Shown: in pieces, positions 32,901 through 41,500 of the stretch | Layout of the letters: every line of letters begins with the position of its first letter | How positions within the stretch are numbered: the stretch's first letter is position 1 | Assembly: GCA_002917075.1 (NCBI GenBank) | Contig: NTMA01000002.1 | Span: forward strand, 558,001 to 622,000 | Reading direction: 5' to 3' | DNA length: 64,000 bases | DNA from: Hawksworthiomyces lignivorus | Taxonomy: Eukaryota > Ascomycota > Sordariomycetes > Ophiostomatales > Ophiostomataceae | The notes under the pieces: model-generated | What the model was told of the DNA's origin: nothing | Database searches by the model: none | The model's input: the letters and a program-made list of their open reading frames with translations, nothing else | Position numbers and translations under genes: made by a program

Positions 32901-34913
32901 CCGGTTCGACCGCACCGTCCAAAAGTAGATGATCTGTTGCCACCGCCCGTCATGACGCGCACAGGACGCCCAAGTAGATTACCACAGGTCGGCCGCATCC
33001 CTAAAGTTGTCAGCGCTAGGCCTGAGCAGACATCACCTAAGAGCTTCTCAAGACCTTTCAACCGTGTCAGCGTACAAATGTCAACCGACTCACCATCGTT
33101 GCCATCCCTGGATAAAGATTCAGTTGCCAAGGGTCCCTCGCCACCGAAATCAACCACCCCTGAGCTGATGTTGGATGGATCAACGACGACTGGCAGCTCT
33201 ACAGATCCTGCAGCGCTGCACTTTCACCTAATGCAAAATTTCACTCCAGACGCCGACAGTATCGGCAATGGCAGCGAATTCCTCTCTTTTGTTCCTCGCA
33301 AGGACTCCCAAACCACATCTGGCACGAGCAGCTCTGGCCTTTTTAGCTTCGCTGATGCCACGGCTGTTGTACCCGAACCGAATGCACCGCTTGCAGAAGA
33401 TGAAATATGGGATGAATATAATGATCTTCTTGGTGGAGAAACCTTAAAGGTTCCTCCATCAGCAGGATCTTCACAAGGAATGCCTTTTCATCTGGATACA
33501 ACAAAAAATGCGCCTATTTCTGCCATTCCAGCTTCGGTGATGCAGAAGACGAAGCGCGAGGGCGAGCAGGCACTTGAATCGCCAACTGTAGCTCTTCACC
33601 ACAATGCTAAAGAGAATATTGACGAACCAGTCCATACAGACCGCCCACCAGTCGCATCGAGTGTTTACAGTACAGATGCGGCCGCCCAGATCAATGAAGA
33701 TATTGAAGAGCAGAGGGCCTTGGCACTGAACCAAGTCCCATCGACTCCATTCTCCGTTACAGAATTTGTGTCTGGTTATGGAGACCGAAACAGTGGCATC
33801 GCGCCCAAAAAATTAGATGCGTCTCATAGAAGTAGCTCTTCTTCGCAGCGGAGCAACAAACGGAGGACTCGTACCTCTAGTGGAAGTGTCTATAGCCAAG
33901 TGTCAGAAGACAGCTCTCCCATTTCTCAGGTGAACTTAAGGGTAGGTTCCATGACGGTTAGCAAATGGTTGACGTTCGGGCATGTCCTCTTCAGCCCGGC
34001 TCGCGATGACATGGTACCTGCCGTGAGCCCTCCCAATGGGCACTCTGTCCTAGTTATCGATGGCCTCGGCAATGACGATTGGTCGTTTTATGCGGCAGAG
34101 ACATATCCAGCTGCTACCTTCTTTAACCTATCACCTCGCGCTCCCTTGCCAGTGGACCATCAAGCTGCCGCTGCGGCTTTCCCGATTAGCCCGCCAAATC
34201 ACCACCAAGTCCAGTATACCTCGCATGCCGATAAGTTGCCATTCCAGTCCGAAATATTTACAACCGTGGTATTTCGATTCCCTGCTGCAGCACCAGAGCG
34301 TCATTACAGAAATATCATCAATGAAGCTCGCCGCGTGCTCAAGCCTGGAGGTTATCTAGAACTCTCCATTTTGGATCTTGACCTAAACAATATGGGCAAC
34401 CGCACTCGACGGGCCATTCGCAGACTTAAGGAGCAAATTCATGCACAGTCACCCGACATGCATCTAGGATCGACTGCCGATGTCATCCTTCGTCTTCTAG
34501 GTACCAGGGGATTTACAGACATCAAGTCTTGCCGTGTTGGTATCCCAGTGGCAAGCGCAATCCCGCAAACAAGCAGCGAAGCTAGTGTTGGTGGCAGCTC
34601 AAGGCAGCCCCATACAGCAGCTAAACCGAAGAAAGATCAACGCAGCCTTGCCGAAATGATCAGCGATGAGAGCCCTGTGGCCGATGAGAGCATCACCAAC
34701 ATGGTTGCCAAAGTCGGTCGCTGGTGGCACAGCAGGTGCTATGGCGATGCCGCCATAGATCCATCCCAACGGTCCGCAAATACCGCTACAGGCAGCAACA
34801 GCATGTGGATGGATCGTGAATTGCTTGCAGAGTGCGAGGAATGGCGTACAAATCTTAAACTCATGGTCTGCTATGCCCGCGTCCCTGATATTCGCAGGGT
34901 TGCGAGCATTTAG
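29895..34913 (+). CDS. Large disordered protein with C-terminal methyltransferase-like domain
   Basis: A single exon encodes 1672 residues. About the first 1300 are Ser/Pro/Arg-rich and predicted disordered, with many RRPS, SPS and RSS clusters typical of phosphorylation targets. One more ordered segment lies near residue 200 (DRYRDIQPLPSTVNEYGYHHPDVLF). The C-terminal 1350-1580 region has a class I SAM methyltransferase layout: VLVIDGLGNDDW at 1385 in place of motif I, then SPRAPLP, LPFQSEIFTTVVFRF at the motif-II/III position, and ARRVLKPGGYLELSILD at about 1477-1493, a hallmark of the Methyltransf_11 group. The motif-I glycine loop is not the usual GCGTG, so activity is uncertain. The family occurs in filamentous ascomycetes; I know no assigned function. 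The first ATG is overlapped by a uORF; Met8 at 29916 is an alternative start. Confidence 0.82.
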   Translation: MASLRPGMRYPPEQGEVSQSRRMENSPSQGPARGKPVPKDLNPQGGSTIPSTFATSTTSRSHLPSKLPHTGPAPASSSSSSRRPSETKPKSHTRPPLTHQSQSWGSGVSSSSSSRSGSNVVSPSGRSPRYARNPIGSNVKAPVGPPVDGQRGKSPSVRSRNNSGETSSSSSAPRAQTPLGLDRGLTESPTELRMARKAEVTSAHTVTIYPELDRYRDIQPLPSTVNEYGYHHPDVLFQLATRDLPPPPTPHFSGTNSLVSGVSGSPSTRFSESPGPGPYSRDTTPTSISSQSPGLISSVRIPSAPRTWQTSRGRAGSFGKDSSNEIGGIGAGTTTHTLAAIRESLNSSSSSSNGTVRGGDKKEKIKKKRLSPLPPSPPPRKSSQKFKPSENEQDSPGRALTRPARPTRPNPPLQHPKVAQPMTTATPSSPVKSTASALSSSGQQRRAVTSPRPTLQPMPPRRPSRDGTPDLQSQLDSPLPIIQSNLVSTSLSDRRASLHTAALTSPSSNYHQHQYNQQRSVSPSSLHPLQALHPSRLPANRGRSASFSRTSSSGPTSVASTALLDPRAELRQEGSTNKESRRTTRTPSPNVSTFRTRFPLFSRRTKTAPVSSETAAAAEKTEKATRKGPAAGTGHEGYGRLGSNRRRSSSVSNFLRGTGSSQESLDSPQFQDPFLRDRLSPVVIAGGEVVDNQNRGNNLTRTDSSTSAGGSDIIGYRRPSTGSRNDSQVSLSSREGRTTLWPSAIPQDSRQSSPWSSRSRRPSDSSDSEAGVMRSTLAFRRSVQRLRSPDRAQVRLPKPIVVRQPSSATPASMNSLDTSIMTDDSTTEARPGTSRGRKGSFVTGGTSGTKKLTKRARSPRKWNLFGRSQSQPATMKKGLESTSTVAVTVEAALPTEKTKPIAFYAIIDSSEQEDGDMEIEDVLREARVLGSSSPNVLESQERRLPVFEVGPQEALPLLPPPQMQASPEMSQPGSSSSAQHRPQQQQLGNRTSPAKSTKEAQPPVRPHRPKVDDLLPPPVMTRTGRPSRLPQVGRIPKVVSARPEQTSPKSFSRPFNRVSVQMSTDSPSLPSLDKDSVAKGPSPPKSTTPELMLDGSTTTGSSTDPAALHFHLMQNFTPDADSIGNGSEFLSFVPRKDSQTTSGTSSSGLFSFADATAVVPEPNAPLAEDEIWDEYNDLLGGETLKVPPSAGSSQGMPFHLDTTKNAPISAIPASVMQKTKREGEQALESPTVALHHNAKENIDEPVHTDRPPVASSVYSTDAAAQINEDIEEQRALALNQVPSTPFSVTEFVSGYGDRNSGIAPKKLDASHRSSSSSQRSNKRRTRTSSGSVYSQVSEDSSPISQVNLRVGSMTVSKWLTFGHVLFSPARDDMVPAVSPPNGHSVLVIDGLGNDDWSFYAAETYPAATFFNLSPRAPLPVDHQAAAAAFPISPPNHHQVQYTSHADKLPFQSEIFTTVVFRFPAAAPERHYRNIINEARRVLKPGGYLELSILDLDLNNMGNRTRRAIRRLKEQIHAQSPDMHLGSTADVILRLLGTRGFTDIKSCRVGIPVASAIPQTSSEASVGGSSRQPHTAAKPKKDQRSLAEMISDESPVADESITNMVAKVGRWWHSRCYGDAAIDPSQRSANTATGSNSMWMDRELLAECEEWRTNLKLMVCYARVPDIRRVASI

Positions 34914-35217
34914 ACCAGATTTCAGACCAAAGAGTGAGCATTGTTTTTTGCTTCAATTCATTTTTTTTTTCTCCATAGCGAATTTTTCAGCATCCACACC
35001 ACCAAGCGTTTTGCACCAGCCTCTTCAATACCGACATAAATGATAAGAGCAGAGAGATTATATAGGGCGCGAGCCCCACGAACCATCATCAGATTGCATC
35101 ACAACCCCATTTGTTACAGCGAAACAGAAGACAGCAAATACGTCGGTATACACAGTACGGCGTTTTGCGATCCCCTCTCTGGCTTCACAGGGCCTCTTTA
35201 CAGAGGCTGAGAGGGCT

Positions 35218-35454
35218 CTATTTCTTAATATCTTTTCGAAAGCGTTTTAACTTTTCATCCATATCTTTATGAGGTGAAGAAGGGGTCGAGGGCTGCCAAT
35301 TGGAGCAGTCACTTATTGCTAATGTGCTTTCTATTTTCTTCTCTTCTTTTCTTTTCTTTTCTTTGTTTTGCTTTTCATCTCCTTCGTTTGATTGTTTGGC
35401 AATGCGGGCCCATTGTACTGCAAATCTCTCCCACCTCACCAGATGAGGAAGCAT
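35218..35454 (-). CDS. Possible small basic protein or terminal exon (uncertain)
   Basis: The minus frame from ATG 35454 gives 78 residues beginning MLPHLVRWERFAVQWARIA, with a Lys/Glu-rich middle (EKKRKEEKKIE) and a basic end, MDEKLKRFRKDIKK. The frame stays open for about 29 more codons upstream of this ATG and passes a TTATCTTTTAG acceptor-like site near 35510. It could therefore be the last exon of a spliced gene. I do not recognise the product. The K/E run comes from an AAAAG-type microsatellite, which counts against it. Low confidence. Confidence 0.25.
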   Translation of the reverse strand: MLPHLVRWERFAVQWARIAKQSNEGDEKQNKEKKRKEEKKIESTLAISDCSNWQPSTPSSPHKDMDEKLKRFRKDIKK

Positions 35455-36011
35455 GTTGTTTTCTGGGTTTCTATGTGGCGAAGAGACACATAGCTGATAA
35501 CCGACATGACTAAAAGATAAAACGAGATTTGACGAGTCCTATAGGGCGAATGATACACACAGCATGGCGTTTGGGAGTTTTCTGTTTTGTTATTATAGTT
35601 ATTTCTCTTCGCATTGCAGCTTTTATTGGACATTGAGCTGGGTTAGTATGCTTATACTACAATGCAGCTTGGTTGGAGATACCCCGTATGGAGGTTGATA
35701 GCATAGTAGAAAAGCAACCACTTAATATTTCTCAAGTTGCCCTCTTGTTTGTATTGCTCTTGTCTATTTTATTAATTGACTGTAACTTGGCGCTATATGG
35801 GCATCGTAACCGAAGGCACTAGAGCGCCAGCATGATAAAATAGTAATTCTGTAGGCTTAACATAAATGCACACATGCTGTTCTACGAGGGATTTAATCTG
35901 TGGCCATGCCCTAATATTTTTATTCTGCTGACAAGATGTATTCGTCATTGAAACATAAAAGGTGGTTCCAACGTCTAATCAAACTATAGAACAATACCAT
36001 GCACGTACACC

Positions 36012-36128
36012 TTAGTCCTCCTTATCATAGTAGTTGAAGATGTCGTGATCGGCCGGCACCATGACTCCCATTGCATCTAGGGCCTGTGTTATATAGATTT
36101 TGAATTGATTCAGAGTAGGAGCTTCACA
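36012..36128 (-). pseudogene. Coding-like C-terminal fragment of unknown protein
   Basis: A minus-strand stretch of 38 codons ends with TAA at 36012. It reads CEAPTLNQFKIYITQ, then ALDAMGVMVPADHD, then IFNYYDKED. The composition is that of a real globular protein end. Upstream the frame has TAG at 36129-36131 and another stop before it. It is therefore either a remnant or a last exon. The TAG lies in AAACAATAG, which could serve as an intron acceptor, and another acceptor-like site (ATAACACAG) lies just before ALDAM. I could not place the family. Confidence 0.3.
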
Positions 36129-36671
36129 CTATTGTTTAATTTAAGCCTCGTTTAAGTCCTCCATCAGGTTCTATTGCAAGCCCCCGGCTAGGCCCTATCA
36201 CAAAGGAAAATCTAGAAACCTAGAATGCCCAAATATCGTACACGCCTTCCCCCCTGGAAAGCAGCCTCTATACCAAACATGAATACTAGAGCCCCACGGC
36301 CACTCGTTTCTTGCCACAGCCATTTTTAAACGCGTAGGGATCAAAGATGGACCTATTTCCTCGTTTCCTTTCTTTCCAGCGCAACTTTGATGCGTCTTTA
36401 CGTGACTCGGATTGCAGGACCGTTATCGAGATGAACTTTCTGGCGTTGGGCGGAGTGTTGCAGAATTGGGTGAAAAGCTTGGAGACGCTTAAACCTTTTC
36501 ATCGAAATTTTTTTTTTTTGTTAAGAAAAGCTCCTAACAACGACAAGAAATGAAACCAGTCGAATCCATCTAATAATAAAAAAGGCCAAAATGGCCCAAG
36601 AACAACCACATAGGACAAGACACCAGACAAAGTACTAATAAAAACAAAATAGAATAGAGGGCAACGATCCA

Positions 36672-37668
36672 TCAGCTGGCAAACCGCTTCATCCGCTCCT
36701 CAGCCTTCTTCCGCTCCACTGGGTCGTCTAGCACGCCCGACCGCTTCTGTTGGTCGCCGCCGCCGCCGCCGCCGCCGCCACCTTGGTTCGGACGACGATC
36801 GCGTCGGTTGTTGTTGTTGTTGTTATTGTTATTGCGGAACCGATTGTTGTTGTTGTGGTTATTGTGTTGCCCGCCGTTGCGCCGGTCCGGTGTCGAGCGC
36901 TTGTTGTCCCGGCGCTCGCGGTCGCCGTCTCCACCGCGGCCGCGCTTCCGCGGCCGGTCCGGCAGGGCGGTGTCCAGGCCCTTGACGATTGCGCTAGGAT
37001 CGAGGCCGAAGCGGGCGGCGCGCTCGGCCTTCTTCTTGGCCTCGACGGCAGCCGAGTCCTCGTCGCCGGCCTCTGTCTTGTCGTCGGTGACGATGCCGAA
37101 GCGCTTGGCCCGTGCGGCGCGACGTTTGGCCTCCTCGTCGGCGTCGGTTGCAGCGAGGTGCTGCGAGAGGCCCGGGACGGCCTCGTCTTCTGCGGCGGCA
37201 GCCGAGGCGGCGCCATCAGCAGCGTCTTTGCCGTCCGCCTCCGCTTCGCCCTCTCCCTCCTTCTCAGCCTCGGCAGCGGCTGCAGCCGGCTTCTCTTCTG
37301 CCGCAGCTGCTGGTGGTGGGGCAGCCGGCGCGGTAGCAGCAGGAGCCGCCGCCTCCTCCTTGGCGGGCGCAGCAGCGGCAGGAGCAGCGGCGGGTGCAGG
37401 CTTCTCAGCGGCGGGCTGCTCGTCGTCCCAGTCGATCTCGTCTTCGTTGCCTATGTGCCGTATTGTCAGAGACACGAGGAATGAACTGTAGAGGAGGATG
37501 AAGGGATACATGAGGAGGAAAGTGCTTCTTACTCTTGGCTGCCTTGTTTGCTTCGTCGTTCTCCTGCAGCCGCGCAATGAGATCAGCCTTGTTGCCTGTC
37601 TGGGTAAGACCACGCTCGCCCAGGAGCTTCTTCAGCTCGGGAACTTTGAATGAGGCGTAATCCACCAT
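36672..37668 (-). CDS. THO1: SAP-domain mRNP protein, THO1/SARNP-like
   Basis: Two exons (37668-37533, 37450-36672) encode 304 residues, with an 82-base GT-AG intron. The N-terminus (about 5-42, YASFKVPELKKLLGERGL then GNKADLIARLQE) is a SAP domain, a helix-turn-helix that binds nucleic acid. An Ala/Pro/Glu-rich linker follows. Next come two copies of the Tho1/SARNP motif, AKRFGIVTD and AERAARFGLD. The tail has RGG-like basic residues, an Asn-rich run, a poly-Gly run, and the conserved end DDPVERKKAEERMKRFA. In yeast and animals this protein loads onto nascent mRNPs with the THO/TREX complex for export. The Asn and Gly runs come from GTT and GCC triplet repeats and probably vary in length. 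Nuclear location is expected. Confidence 0.88.
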
Positions 37669-38569
37669 AGCTGTGTGTCTTGTCTTGCGTGGTTATGAAA
37701 TTTGGCAGTGTTGTGGGAACCCAAAGTTGAAGGGTTTGTTTGTTTGTCCACGAATGTAGTAGCGGGTGTCGCAACCGGATTTTGCGCTGGCGCGAAAGAA
37801 GGGGGTGGCAAGAGGGCGACGCGTGAGCCGTTAGAAAGGACTCAGAGTTGCAGGAGCAGAAAGTAGTATCAAAAGCGCCTTTTATATAGAACAAAAGGAT
37901 AAAGGAAAGGGTTGGTTTGTGGAACAGATAGAAGGAAATTTTCTTCTATATTGTTCGTGGAAGCAGTGATACACATCCTGTCTATCCGCATTCGAAAACT
38001 TGCCAAAGACGCGACCCAGGCGAAAGGGCTGCGCAACGCACGGACTTTCATCGTGTGCGTTGCTACCAACGTCAAGCCGTTGCCGCTTTCAGATTGGCGC
38101 ACTCTCTCTATGGTTACTCAGCAAGGCGGAGCAGGAGATCAACATCTACAGTATCGACACTGTACTCTTACTGTTTATTGATTGTTTATTCTTAGAAGGG
38201 GCACGTTAATATCAAATACCTAGTCAAATATGATGCAGAAGTATATATCGTCATATTAAGTTGGATGAATTGTCGTACACGACTAAATAGACGTACAACG
38301 CTACCAGTTCTATACGCCGTAACCACCAGGGTATCCATTGTTTTTGCTTGCGTATTTACCAAACACAAAAAGGAGAAAAAAGAAAAAAAAGAAACACCAA
38401 AGTCAAATGCTCTTTTATGCATCGTAGGCTTCGTGAGACCGTTAATACTGCCACCGTCCAGACACCAAAAAAGAAAAGAAAAGAAAAGAAAAGAAAAGAA
38501 AAGAAAATGAAAGTAGGGGCTAATGTGAATAAGGAAAATAGAGGGAGGTGGCCTAGGATCGAGCCGAAC
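37669..38569. other. Intergenic: THO1-like promoter and DH-protein 3' flank
   Basis: Left part is the leader and promoter of the THO1-like gene (minus strand); right part is the 3' UTR of the DH/PH-like gene. Contains the AAAAG microsatellite. No gene supported. Confidence 0.6.
38467..38507. repeat. (AAAAG)n microsatellite
   Basis: About seven to eight tandem copies of AAAAG on the + strand, some 60 bases beyond the DH/PH-like stop codon, i.e. in its 3' UTR as CTTTT on the sense strand. Confidence 0.9.
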
Positions 38570-41500
38570 CTAGGCAATTTGTACTTCCGAAGCAACAAGG
38601 CCGAATACCCAGCTGGCCTCTGCCGCGCTTGAAAATTGGAAGCACCACTTTCTTACCCGGCCGCTGATGGCCCCGGTAGAAGGAACCAACCCGACCCGGT
38701 TTTGCTCGTCACGCATCTCTTCCCACACGTTGAGGACGATACCGCGTGCTGCAAGTCTGGAGAAGCACGCACTGCCCACAACAACATCGACAATCACGAT
38801 GGGCTTCTCACTGGTCTTTTTGGGAATTGACACGACAAGCACGCGTTTTTCAAGGCCGTGGTAGATTGTCAGCTCTTGACGCACGCCTGGAGGCGGTCGA
38901 GCAATGGTCAGCAGACAATTGCCATGGTCTTCCCACTTGTTCACTGACAGCTGTAAATGGCAGCGCATCTTAATGTTGGTTGAACCCAGTGCCTGGATGC
39001 CGCGGCTGCTGCTCTCTGCTAAGCTGACAGAAGGAGACCGAGGGGCGGAGAACGAAAATAAGCCACCGCCCGCAGAGGACGAACCGGAGGATGTGTAGAA
39101 GCTGGTACCACCACTACCCGCACGGCTCTGGCGGTCCACAGAGGACCCGTTGATATTAAAAGCCATGTTATTTCCTCCAGTGAACTTCCTCAAGAAACTG
39201 GTCGCCGAGATACTAGATGAGCTGCCTTGTGATTGCGATGGAGCGCGTGTTGAAGCCCGATAGCTGTTCTTCCGACCAAACCAACTCCGCCGGCGATGGC
39301 TGCTAGTATCATCACCCCCTTCAACATTAGCCTGTGGCTGACCAAAAGACCGGAAGCGTGCCTCCTCTTCGAGGGCCTTAAATTTGGCATTGTTCATTCG
39401 CGATTCATGGACCGCCGTGTATAAGTTGGTGAGCTCGGCCGGTGTCTGAGTCCTAAAACGGAAGATGCCGGCATCAAGGTGGCTGTACTTCGAAAACGAC
39501 CGAACTGGTGAGCGAATTTCGAGATCGACAAGAGTACTCTGTCGGATCATCACGAGTGGAGTGAGATCTAAGGCAATTAGAGGTCGACTACCAGACTCAA
39601 GCTTTACATCAGAAGAGCTTGTTAGTCCGGGGCTGCGGCGAGTGCCGGAGACAGTTGCTCCAGGCAAGTATGCTTCAATCAGGCCTGGAGTAATAACAAT
39701 GGCGCTGAACGGCTCGCCAAGGTCTTTCCAAATCCCTTTTCTGTTAGACCAATATGAGATAGAGGCCATCAGTTGCAGAGTATATTCAGATGGGTAGGAC
39801 GCCCGCAGGCCAGGAAGTCCAGCTTGAGAAGCCGAATTAGATGGAGTTAGGCTGCTCTCTGACACAACCGATTCGGTAACGGTGCCGAGATCGGGATTCT
39901 TGATGCTGATGCCAGGAAGAGTGTCGGGCACATCATCTTCTTCTAGTTCGTCATCTGACGATTCTGATTCAGATCCCGAGCTCTGGGATGTAGAATCGCT
40001 ATCAGACGATATGTCAGATGGGTGATATTCATGTTTTAGAGGAGAGGATGTGCGTCGCCGGACCCGTGACACCGGCATGTTCTCTGCAGGGGGGTTGAGA
40101 ATTGGAGATGATATTGGTCCCAGAGTACGATGAGCAGGAGGTGGGGGTGCTTCATCGTCTTGGGGAGGCGGCTCAGACTGAGAAATTTTCAGCTGAACTG
40201 GATCTGGCCGCATATCTTCGCGAAGCGGGTGGCTCATTGAGCCTCTGTCTAGGGCGAAATCCTGGGAACTATGTCCTGAAGACGGCCGCATTTGAGGAGT
40301 AGATTTGGTGGGGGTTTTGTCCAGGCTATTTGATGGGCTGCCTGGAGAGACATGTCTGGCTGGTGGCGAAGCTGTTTTCTGGTGATGGTAGCGGGACGGT
40401 GTCTTCAGCCCTCTGGGATTATCATAGTATGCCTCTGTACCATGGGCTTCCTGACTCTTACGTTCTCCAACGGGCACATCTATTTCTTCAGCCTTTCTTG
40501 GTGTCGAGGCGGTACGTGTGGATGCCGAAGGAGGAACCGGGCTATTGCCAAGTATGTCCAGCCAGTCCGTTGCAGTTTCGTCTTCATCTGCAACGACGGT
40601 GATTAATTCGTACCAGCCACGGCCATAATTGTTATCGCGGATCATCAACACTAAAGAGCGGTTCCCATCGCCCCTGCGTGCGGAAATTTGAGACTTAAGT
40701 ATTGGAGGGAACAAGAGCCATGTTCGACCACCGCTTCCTGTTTCTCGGATGAGTATGTCACCTCGGTCAGAAGGGTCATAAAGCTTATCTCGGAAAATAA
40801 GCTCAACTTGACATTCAAGACGCTGCCCATTCGAATGCGACATATCCAGATGAAACCAGTCCTTCGCACTAACTTGCCGTGTCTGATCGATTTGAACATT
40901 GTCCAATACGGCCAAGTTGTATAGGTCTCTGGTACGTGTCGTGTCTGTAGCAGTGGCATCTTCGTCTGTCTTGCGTGCTATCTCTTCGCGGTTGCGCCTC
41001 CGCGCCTTTTCATGTAGCGTCTCGAAGTTGCTTGCTATGTCTCCAGCAACCCCCCTTCCGAGAATAATGCGAACTCCCTATATTCACAACTTATGTCAGT
41101 CAAGTCAGACAGAATGCGCGTACCATCGGTATATGCCCCTTACCTTTGCGAATTTCAGCATCCATTTGATTCGCACTAAGGGCCGGCGGAGCAAGTATGC
41201 CACATCAACTCTCTCGCCGTTCTCATCAAGAACATCTCCATCTTCATTTCGATCCAAGCCATTGACCAACGAGTCCTCTTCAGCAGATTTCCCTGCGGCC
41301 GGTGCAAGGTTGACAATAATGCCTTGGAATCCCAGCCGCCAGGCATCAAGATAATTATCATACACAGGACAGGCTTGCTCTAGCCAAGTTACCATACGAG
41401 GTGCATCGGGGAGAGGAACAAACTGATGCAAGGTGCTGAGCTTTTCTAAGGCCACGCCCATGTCGACTACTGCTCTTGACATAACATCCACCTTGTGGGT

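Larger units (their letters stand above)
34914..36671. other. Intergenic region with coding-like fragments
   Basis: Between the stop of the methyltransferase-like gene (+) and the stop of the THO1-like gene (-), so both 3' UTRs lie here. It is AT-rich. Two minus-strand open stretches look coding-like and are listed separately (35218-35454 and 36012-36128). Otherwise nothing is recognised. Confidence 0.5.

Noticed and set aside
38551..38575. GCCTAGG ... CCTAGGC inverted repeat around the stop codon of the DH/PH-like gene
   Set aside because: Arms of seven bases made mostly of the self-palindrome CCTAGG; likely chance, and no T run follows to suggest a terminator.
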